Shown: positions 55,621 to 64,000 of the stretch, piece by piece
How positions within the stretch are numbered: the stretch's first letter is position 1
How the letters are laid out: each line of letters starts with the position of its first letter
Source: Gonocerus acuteangulatus
Taxonomy: Eukaryota > Arthropoda > Insecta > Hemiptera > Coreidae
Length of the DNA: 64,000 bases
Reading direction: 5' to 3'
Assembly (NCBI GenBank): GCA_946811695.1
Contig: OX328124.1
Coordinates: forward strand, 94,395,535 to 94,459,534
The notes under the pieces: generated by a model
Told to the model about the DNA's origin: nothing
The model's input: the letters and a program-made list of their open reading frames with translations, nothing else
Databases searched by the model: none
Program-made: the position numbers and the translations under genes

Positions 55621-57554
55621 GCCGAACTTAGTCGCTCCGTCTTCTCGACTTCCGCTCATTCTAAAGGTAACCTCTATTGAAATAACGTGATACAAAAATT
55701 AGTAAATGATAAATATTTTTATCAAAATATTGCTCTCTCCTAAAAATGTTGGTCAATGGATTTTCAATTGCACTTATTAAATAGGCAACAACTACCCAAG
55801 TCGTTGACTTGCCCTAAGAAAAAAAATAACAAAAAGGCCAAAATTTTTGCGGCTTATGGTTGCCAAAACATCAACATTTCCTGACGGAAGCTCCAGATCA
55901 CATTCACAAGTAACAAGCCAAACAAAGGCTCCCCCTTCAGAGAAAAATACGCTAAAATCGATACATGTAAAATTGTTTCATGAGGTGTGGTAGAAAAGGT
56001 TTGTACTACATTAGGGAGGTGTTTCTGTAGAAGTAGGTCGTAAGGAGATTTGGGCCGGGGATAAGAGCTCACTTGGAAAGGATGGGTTTGGGGAAGAGGA
56101 GATAGAGGGGGGGGGGGGTTTAGACTGGGGTAAGTCTTATCAGCTAGGGGGGGAGGAGACAGGACATCTAGTGATAAGGGCATACCCGAAATCAACATGT
56201 AAACAGATTGAAATACTCTTCAATCTCTATATAAATGGAATACTCCATTAATATTTATGTATATAATATATTTGTTTTCTTCCCTAGTAACTTTTATATT
56301 TTTAGAGCACCTAAAGATCACTTGACTTATATGACGAATCTATATTAAAAAAACTAAATATAATTCATATTATAGTTAGATATTATATAGTAGCCTGTGT
56401 ACTTTTCTCATTTGCTCTGTATCTTTCGAGGGTTTACTTCCTGTTTTATGTGGTGTAATTTTCTTACCGGGATTGCTTCGATGTTGTTGAGTGGTGCTAA
56501 GGAAGTGCTACCGCATCGACATATCGACATGGCACCATTCCTCACAACATGCAAGTATGCCGGGTTTGCTTGGACGATTTAAAAGGAGCTACTGAAATAA
56601 CTAGTGCACTGATCGGTTTTACTAGGGGTTAACATCCACGTACTCATGGCTTTAGGCAGGCATTCGCTGGAGTAAATTGGAGATAAAGCATGGTATAAAA
56701 AAAAATAAATGAAAACATCAGTTCTGCTGCAGCCATGTCATCCGAACACATTCCACAGGAAGGAGCCGGCTTTTAAATTGAGTGGCGCATTGTCCATTAC
56801 TGTATAGGCGATAAACTTCCTTGCCTAGAGGTGTGGGTTAAAAAAATAACAATTAAAAACCATAGGGGAATGAAAAAAATAAGGAAAACTCTATTTTTTC
56901 TTCTTAATTTTATATTTATCTACGATCTAAAACATCTCTAAAATTCTACATAAAAACCTAAGAGAGCACACTTTATATGATGGGATTTATCGACAAGTAG
57001 GTTCCTTTATCGGCGGAATATTAGAAATGACGGGCCTAAGAAGAATCTCTAGCCTTAAAAGGCGTGTAGTCAATTCTAATTTCCTTCAAAAAGATCTTAG
57101 CTGCTATTCAGAATAATTTATTATTTTTTTATTTCTTTATTGTATAAAAATATATAAAATGTATCTTTTTTTTAAATTTAAAACCACGTAAAAATACATT
57201 TCAACTAAATTCCTCAATGTTACAATTACAATAGCCATAAGGGAGTGTGATTACAATCTGTATGGAATACTGGAGCTGGTCTTTTATTAAATCCTACGTA
57301 GCTTGCAAAAGGCAACTACTTGAGACCACGGCAACTACAACTACTAACAGGAAATGTACGATTACGTCAGGAAATCTTATACAAAACATAAAATATACGC
57401 GATGAATCCGTACATAGTTGTTTCATTCAATTTGTAACAATCGCGAAAACTCAAGTAATCATTACCTGATATTTTTGCTTTTTTTCAGCTAGCGACACCA
57501 TGGCTAACATGAGTTGATGTCCCCTATGAAAAAAGGTTGGGTACTACTGGATTA
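55621..57554. other. Unassigned stretch
   Basis: No gene supported. G-rich segment at 56101-56160 (including a 14-G run). The 114-codon minus frame at 55854-56198 is its low-complexity translation. Confidence 0.35.
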
Positions 57555-58919
57555 TCGATATATATAAAAATCACGTGTCTGTATGTTTTTCTGTCTGTTT
57601 GTTCCTTATACAAATCCACACCGTTTGACCGATTTTGACCAAACTTGAAATACTGGTAGGTCTTGATACGAGAAATCTCCTAGGCTAGGTCAAAAAAATC
57701 TACCAGGTGTCTGTCTGTATGTTTGTCCCTTATACAAATCCACACCGTTCGTCCGATTTTGACTAAACTCGGTACACATGTGGATCTTAATCTGAGGAAT
57801 GTCGTAGGCTAAGTCAAAAACGTCTACCAGCTGTCTGTCTGTATGTTTGTTTCCTATAAAAATCCACACCGTTCGTCCGATTTTGACTAAACTCGGTACA
57901 CAGGTAGATCCTAATCTGGAATGTGCCGTAGGCTAAGTCAAAAACGTCTTATAGCTCTCTGTCTGTATTTTTGACCCTTATACAAATCCACACCGTAACT
58001 CGGTACACAAGTAGATCTTAATTGGGGAGTGTCGTAGGCTAAGTTAAAAACGTCTTATAGCTGTCTGTCTGTATGTTTGACCCTTATACAAATCCACACC
58101 GTTTGTCCGAAATTGACTAAACTCGGTACACATGTAGATCTTAATCTGGGGAGAGTCGTAGGCTAAGTCAAAAACGTCTACCAGCTGTCTGTCTGTATGT
58201 TTGTCCCTTATACAAATCCACACTGTTCGTCCGATTTTGACTAAACTCTGTACACAGGTAGATCCTAATCTGGGGAGTGTCGTAGTCTAAGTCAAAAACG
58301 TCTACCAGCTGTCTGTCTGTATGTTTGTCCCTATAAAAATCCACACCGTTCGTCCGATTTTGACTAAACTCGGTTCACAGGTAGATCCTAATCTGAGAGT
58401 GCCGTAGGCTAGGTCAAAAACCTCTACCAGCTGTCTGTCTGTATGTTTGTTTCCTATAAAAATCCACACCGTTCGACCGATTTTGACCTAAGTTGGAACA
58501 CAGGTAGATCTTGATACGGCGAATGCCATAGGCTAGGTCAAAACGGCTACCATCTGTCTGTCTGGATGTTTGTTGTTTGTACAAACCCACACCGTTTGAC
58601 AGATTTTGATCAAACTGTCAAACTGGGCACACAGGTTGGTCTTGATCAGGGTATTGTCATAGGCCAGGTCAAAAAGGTCTACCAGTTGCTGTCTGTATGT
58701 TTTTTTTTTTTTAAATAAAAATCCACACTGTTGGACCGATTTTTACCAAACTTGGCATACATGTATGTCTTGGTATGGGGGGTGTTATTGGTTAGGTCAA
58801 ACTCGTCTAGGACTCCCAGTTGTGAGGTCACGGTTTCGAAGCAGTTACAGATTCGTGTTATTAGATTTTAATAATATTGCAGAAAGTAGGTGTAGCATGG
58901 CACGCCGGGTAACCGCTAG
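57555..58919 (+). mobile_element. Helitron-like non-autonomous element built of ~121-bp repeats
   Basis: The proposed 5' end is TCGATATATATAAAAATC and the 3' end is GCACGCCGGGTAACCGCTAG, lying between a host A (57554) and T (58920). That is the Helitron pattern of TC...CTAG inserted between A and T. The interior holds about ten units of roughly 121 bp with CTGTCTGTATGTTTG, CAAATCCACACCGTT, CCGATTTTGACTAAACT and GTCGTAGGCTAAGTCAAAAA. One unit (about 57981) lacks the CCGATTTTGA block. No Rep/helicase is encoded. The hairpin before the 3' end was not confidently drawn. Confidence 0.7.
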
Positions 58920-58920
58920 T

Positions 58921-59105
58921 AAGTTATAAATTTTAACAAAAAACATTTTTGGTGGCTTAGAGGTGTATGAATATTTAACATAATTTTCATAACTAGTTTT
59001 ATTATTTCAACCTCAAAAGCAACACAACGCGAAATGAAATGTGGAAAAACGGGTAGTCTGTAAACTCTCTCAATCTACTCCGATATTTTACTGACACTCC
59101 TCCAC
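58921..59105. other. Unassigned spacer
   Basis: Nothing recognised. Confidence 0.35.
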
Positions 59106-59227
59106 AGTCCTTCGCCTAACCTCACACAGCTGGAAGCATTTCCCGTTGTGGGAGCTTTATCCTCTTAGTCCTTCGCCTAACCTCATACAGCTGGAAGCAT
59201 TTCCCGTTGTGGGAGCTTTATCCTCTA
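59106..59227. repeat. Tandem duplication, 61 bp x 2
   Basis: AGTCCTTCGCCTAACCTCA..CAGCTGGAAGC..TTATCCTCT is present twice at 61-base spacing with a single visible mismatch (CACACAG against CATACAG). Confidence 0.92.
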
Positions 59228-59545
59228 AATACCCTTTTCATTTCATCAGCCTTTTCATACAACCACATTTACACGCCATCTCTCCTTCCAGGCATGATTT
59301 TTACGTTTCTGGATTGAAGGTGAAAAGGAAAACATAAAACTCCCTTTTATGTCTTGCCGACCCCCTTCCTCCGTACCGCCTCTCCTTCAATTCAAGGGGT
59401 ATGACTAAATATGACAGTACAAAAACCTAGGCAATTCAGATGATAGTTATCCTAGCAGCCACTACCGAATTTGAGGATAAATGCTGAAGAACAACTCAAG
59501 CGATAGGTATTTAAAAAAACAGTTTTCCTAAGAAAGCAGACGTGA

Positions 59546-60260
59546 TGGCATTTTTTGAGTATTTATTTTTGTTTCAGCATGCAAAAATTCATGAAAACCG
59601 TCAAAACTTACCATGCAGCTTTTGTAACACCAGTCTAATGTAAGAACGTAGTTAAATCAAATGTATTATACTCAAAAACGTCCGGCTTGCTGTATCTCTG
59701 TAATCTCATTGTATATCCATATTATACAACGCTTATATCTCATGTGACCCCAAATGGATCGAAATCATCTTCGTCAGATATTGGAATTTTTTCGGATGTA
59801 TATCCACGCAAAACCATAGGCGCTAGAATTCTTGCCTAACAGCAATATAGATAGACTGATTCTGGTACTTATTGAACCTCGCCTTTCATTAAGCATAGCA
59901 TTTTTTGAGTATTTATTTTTGTTTCAGCATGCAAAAATTCATGGGAAACCGTCAAAACATACCATGCAGCTTTGGTAACACCAGTCTAATGTAAGACCGG
60001 AGTTAAATAAAATGTATTTATGTATGTATCTCTGCATCTTGCTGTAATCTCATTGCATATCCATATTATACAATGCTTATACGATATCTCATGTGATTTG
60101 GAAAGCTAAGAATAATAATTCCTAATGTTTTTCCTTCAATGAAACGAAATCATGTTCTGAAATTCGAATTTTTCATTCCAATACAATTGTTTCTGGACAA
60201 AAATATAGATAGGTTGATTTTGTTACTTAACGAACCTGACCTTTCATTTTTATGCAAAGT
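59546..60260. repeat. Tandem duplication of a ~350-bp block
   Basis: 59546-59896 and 59897-60260 align: GCATTTTTTGAGTATTTATT, TTCAGCATGCAAAAATTCAT, TACCATGCAGCTTT, AACACCAGTCTAATGTAAGA and CTCATTG..ATATCCATATTATACAA occur in both in the same order. The first 100 bases are closer than the rest, which differ by small indels. Confidence 0.75.
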
Positions 60261-61414
60261 AATTTTTATACGAAATGCCATCAAAATTGGAGGTTTTTGT
60301 AGGAAACAGACTATGCCCGTAATTTCAACGTCATAAACGTGATTTCCTTCTTTTAGGGAGCGAGAAAACTCGATTTCACCAGTTAGACGGTGTTGCTGAA
60401 GAAAATGTGTTTGAAGCTCAACCCGTTGATCGTTTTGAGTGAGTAGTTAGAACAATCCAGACCCCAGACGTTCCCTGACAGCCCTAACATGCTGCAGATA
60501 ATGTATGTTTCAGTATGATGTTCAAAGGGCCGTGATAGCCCGTTAATAGGTTCGTCAAAGTCCTTTGTATTGTCTTATTGAATCGAGTTGATTACTCCGC
60601 CACTGTGGGAGGCACCAAGCTGTCTGCATGTTCTTGTCTTGTCTCCCTGATTCTCTCTCCTTCTCTGTCGTCTCAACTAATCAAATCCGCAAATTGTACC
60701 CTGACCAATTTAATCAACCAGCTTCTCAAGGGCAAATGAAGGAGAGGTTTGAGTGTTATCTATAACTTCTGCGAATTTTAATAGATTTTCGCATTTCTTA
60801 ATGGGCAAAGGCACTTCTGTCATCTGGATTGTTACAGTATCCCACAGTAGCGATGTACTCTACATTCCATATTAGACACCAACAACATAATATTCATGTT
60901 TATATAATTATTTATCATTTTTGTTTGAAAAGAAAATTTGGCTGGGGTCTCCAAATTTTGCATCACTGGTGACGCAAAAGTGTAACGGTAGTGACGTCAT
61001 TGGTCCCGCGGCCGGCAATTGATACGGGCATGAAATTATAACGGGCATTGATACGGGCATTAAATTCGTAATTTGGCCGTTATTGATTTTTAATAATTTC
61101 TGAGTATTACTGATGTAAAAGTCATCTAAATTGATATGTATATGAAATAAATGAACAATTTATTATGAGGAATGAATAACTGGCTTTTATATCCTTCCCA
61201 AATATCATTTATATGATAAATATTATATTTTAAGATGGTCACCGCATTTTTCCAATAAATTTCTATGTGGCAGAAGGTCAAATTTCAAAGAAAACTTTCA
61301 CTTTCTTCTGTACTTCTTCATTCTCCTCTACATGCTCCTCGTCCTTATGAAGCCTCTTCAGGAGCATGTAAACTAATATATATTTACAGCCAACGCCACC
61401 GAAAACCTTCCATA
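60261..61414. other. Unassigned stretch
   Basis: No gene seen. GATACGGGCAT recurs at about 61021 and 61050. Confidence 0.35.
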
Positions 61415-61793
61415 GGTTGGGCCACGTCTAGACTGATAAGATCAATCATGTCTACTACGTATCAGCTATAAGAAATCGATCAACCTAAACAATATAGCCA
61501 CACTTCTAATTTTGACATTGTAAAGATATTAGAAGAAAAGGAGAAACCCCCCATGAAACGAAAAATAAAAGTTTAAAAAGAGGAAAAAACTGCAGTTAAT
61601 AAAAAAAAACTGAAATTAAATACCTAGATAAAATATATTTTAATTTAATAAACAAGACGACATAAAATGAATTATTTTATAAACGTACAAAGACTTCTTT
61701 TGTAAAACTGACATTTACCCTAAAACTATGGATTTTAAACAGCTGATACCTAGTAGACATGATTGATCTTATCAGTCCAGACGTGGCTCTACC
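61415..61793. mobile_element. Terminal-inverted-repeat element, 53-bp arms
   Basis: 61415-61467 and 61741-61793 are inverted copies of equal length, sharing GCCACGTCT..ACTGATAAGATCAATCATGT and TCTACTA.GTATCAGCT with about four mismatches. The interior is AT-rich and non-coding. I could not fix a target duplication. Confidence 0.75.
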
Positions 61794-61814
61794 TGCATAA
61801 GGTTAATCCGGCGT

Positions 61815-62279
61815 CATCGGTAGTCGGATTAGAGAAAATCCCGGATTAGAGAATTCAGTTAGAAGCGGTCATTTATGTATTTGAAAAACCTTATTATTTG
61901 AGGATATAATCATATATTGAACAGAAGCCTCATAAATAAATAAATATATTGAAAATTTTTAATATTGCATATGTAAGTAAAATTTAGACACCAAATTATT
62001 ATTATAAAATAAATTCAAAATATGTAAATCCTTGCTGGTGCTTACCAGCCTCAGGTGCCTTATTAGAAACATTTATTTGCTTAGTAGAAACACAAGTTCC
62101 TGTCTCTAAAACTTCCATTCCTACTGTTCCTGCTTAAAAGTTCCTGCTTCTTTGACTTCCATTCAATACAAATATTCGGCTAGCTAGGAAGGGATGGTTT
62201 TCTAAGAACTCGTTTCTTTCGGAGACCGGATTAGAGAGAGCGACGAATAAGAGATCGCAGGATAAGGGAGAGTCTACTG
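61815..62279. mobile_element. pogo/Tigger-type fragment, right end preserved
   Basis: The right end complements to CAGTAGACTCTCCCTTATCC followed by TCTTATTCGTCG and CTCTCTAATCCGG, and is followed by TA. CAGTAGACTCTC-type ends with TA duplication are typical of the pogo/Tigger group. GGATTAGAGA words near 61825-61852 may be the decayed left side, but no clear left end is seen. No transposase. Confidence 0.45.
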
Positions 62280-62360
62280 TATATTGATTCCATAGAGGAA
62301 TACACAAAAAAAATAGACAAATATGGTTTGTCGAATCTTTCTTTTTAAGAAAAATGATAT

Positions 62361-62427
62361 CTTTAGTCTGGGATTTGTACCCAGATCCTACCGTTTTCCG
62401 TTGTGCCTTACCACTACCGGGCTTCAT
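62361..62427 (-). repeat. tRNA-like SINE head
   Basis: On the minus strand GAAGCCCGGTAGTGGTAAGG is an A-box-like start and GGGTACAAATCCCAGAC a degenerate B box. No tail was defined. Confidence 0.45.
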
Positions 62428-62660
62428 ATCACATTATGACAAGTAAATTCATTTAATAAAGGCAAAACTAAGCCTGATATAAGTATAGCCTCATATTCAT
62501 CTGAATCCAGTCAAAAATTACTATATGATAGTAAAATTACGATATGATAGTAAAATTACTATCATATACCGCTCTATTGCCGGTGTCTTTATCAAGAGCT
62601 CATGTATTAAACCATTAACTATTACGATAGACGGTATCATTAAATATTTTTTTTGTTTTG

Positions 62661-62718
<58 letters not shown>

Positions 62719-62805
62719 ATGCCAGACTTGGATTTGAATGCAAATTGTCTTCCTGTTTTACGCTCGGGCGAATTTCTAATTAGGGGTTTGGGCTTCATAT
62801 AGCAT
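62661..62805 (-). repeat. Poly-A run (57 nt) and adjoining tRNA-like SINE fragment
   Basis: The A run spans 62661-62717. Directly after it, CCAGACTTGGATTTGAATG complements a B box (CATTCAAATCC), and GGGCTTCATATAGCATG resembles the complement of a SINE start. The A run is on the plus strand and therefore not the tail of this minus-strand head. Confidence 0.4.
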
Positions 62806-64000
62806 GTGCGGGATTCTGATCTGGGGAGTCAATTTCCTAAAAAAAAATATTTGTAAATCAAGTCCCAGGTGGTGCATACCGTCTTGTATACAGTGGTTTA
62901 ATGATGATCTATTAAGCCTAATGTGCCATGAAATCGAAACATACTCCCTACTTCGAGCATTAATGATTATTATGTTTTCTGTTCGTTCCTACAGTAAAAC
63001 TCTGATAAGATTTTTGAATATGCTTTATCGAAAATGTAATCTTGCCTTTGGCAATAACATTAATAAAACTCAATGAACAGGACGTTTAGGACAAGGAAAG
63101 GCTTTGAGAGGCAATCAATACTTTGGCCAAAACTAAGGCTAAAATTTGTAAATTATTATAGAGTGCATACAAAGTAATGAAAGAGAAATTTTTCCCTGTG
63201 GGAAATACCTTGTATCATGGATATGTCCCTGGACGACATCCTGACACACACGATCCCGACTAGACTAGTTCCTCTATAAAACCCTGTAGCTAACTCCACT
63301 GATTTAATCTCCAATGATTCTACGTCATAACCTATGAAAATTTGACGGGTTCGATAGTACGGTAACCACGTCGGTTAGTGGCCATATCAACGGAACCCTC
63401 TTGTAGCATCGTCCGGACGTAGCCGAACCGTTACAGTTTTAGCGTCTTACTAGGCCATAGCTAAGACATATCCATGTCGAAATTGGCCACACTCGGTTGA
63501 CTAACTCGGACAATATCTCAAGGCAGATCATATCTACAAACACCTAATGTAATACATAATTATTCCTAAGACGTATTCTGACCCACTGCACACTTATAAA
63601 AAACTTGAATTACTTTAAAATCTAATAGAATTACTTTTAAATGTCAGTCAATAAATTTATAAACTTATAATATCTAATATACACACATTCATACAAGATA
63701 TATAAACAGCGAGAAAATAACCAAAGCCAGCCAACGGCCATGCCACGTTTAACATAACGGCTTCCCTTGACCAAAGTACTTAAATAAGCGTCTGGGAACA
63801 AAGCTGAGACTTCAAAATTCCAATGGCCCAATCAAGGTAAAAGTCAGAGGTGAAGGCAGAAGGTTAAATGGGTGTTGCAGTAAAGAAGGTCTGCTTTTCT
63901 TCCTCGCCCTAAATTAGGGGTTCTGACTCACCATCTATTTTTCTTTCTTTCGACTTACCGCAGAACGCCAAGTCTAAGGTTCAGTCATTACTGCCTTTTG
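62806..64000. other. Unassigned stretch
   Basis: No gene or repeat identified up to the window edge. Confidence 0.35.

Noticed and set aside
55854..56198. 114-codon proline/leucine-rich minus frame
   Set aside because: It is a low-complexity translation of a G-rich stretch with no domain.

Overview
The window looks like intergenic or intronic DNA from a large, AT-rich animal nuclear genome, most likely an arthropod and probably an insect. The evidence is the density of tRNA-derived SINE fragments, a Jockey-clade non-LTR retrotransposon, a Penelope-like element (PLE), a Helitron-like element, many short terminal-inverted-repeat elements (MITEs) and long TA microsatellites. I found no bacterial operon structure and no open frame that I can defend as a host gene; every recognisable protein frame belongs to a mobile element.

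The best-resolved locus is 13.5-20.7 kb, a nest visibly richer in GC than its surroundings. A PLE on the minus strand (13524-20669) is flanked by a 12-bp target duplication and bounded by 151-bp inverted terminal repeats, with a 40-bp tail at one end only. Its reverse transcriptase and GIY-YIG nuclease are recognisable but broken. A 4965-bp Jockey-like element (13687-18651, minus) is inserted in the PLE's 3' terminal repeat, with a perfect 11-bp target duplication and a 19-nt poly-A tail. It retains a zinc-knuckle ORF1 and an endonuclease/reverse transcriptase ORF2 that overlap by ATGA; ORF2 has one frameshift. The PLE terminal repeats carry a hammerhead-ribozyme-like core, intact in one arm and mutated in the other.

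0-13.5 kb: scattered repeats. These are an R1-family copy and TA tracts, a tRNA-Leu-like SINE, two terminal-inverted-repeat elements (3.75-4.31 kb and 9.85-10.35 kb), and two dead LINE fragments (5.2-5.6 and 12.9-13.3 kb). 20.7-35 kb: more SINEs, three R1-family copies, a 98%-identical inverted repeat of about 320-bp arms (24.1-25.4 kb), a LINE RNase H relic (28.2-28.4 kb), and non-autonomous transposons, including a hAT-type element with a perfect 8-bp duplication (33.5-34.0 kb).

35-50 kb: four elements with TTA- or TAA-type duplications or relatives of them, a 13-unit 68-bp tandem array (37.9-38.7 kb), a fold-back (40.5-40.9 kb), a piggyBac-type MITE (42.0-42.2 kb), and a 15-unit 81-bp tandem array that is open on both strands but does not look coding (45.35-46.57 kb). 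50-64 kb: more TWA-duplicated MITEs, a Helitron-like element built from about ten 121-bp repeats (57.6-58.9 kb), direct duplications, and a pogo/Tigger-type end near 62.3 kb. The remaining stretches are AT-rich and hold nothing I can assign.
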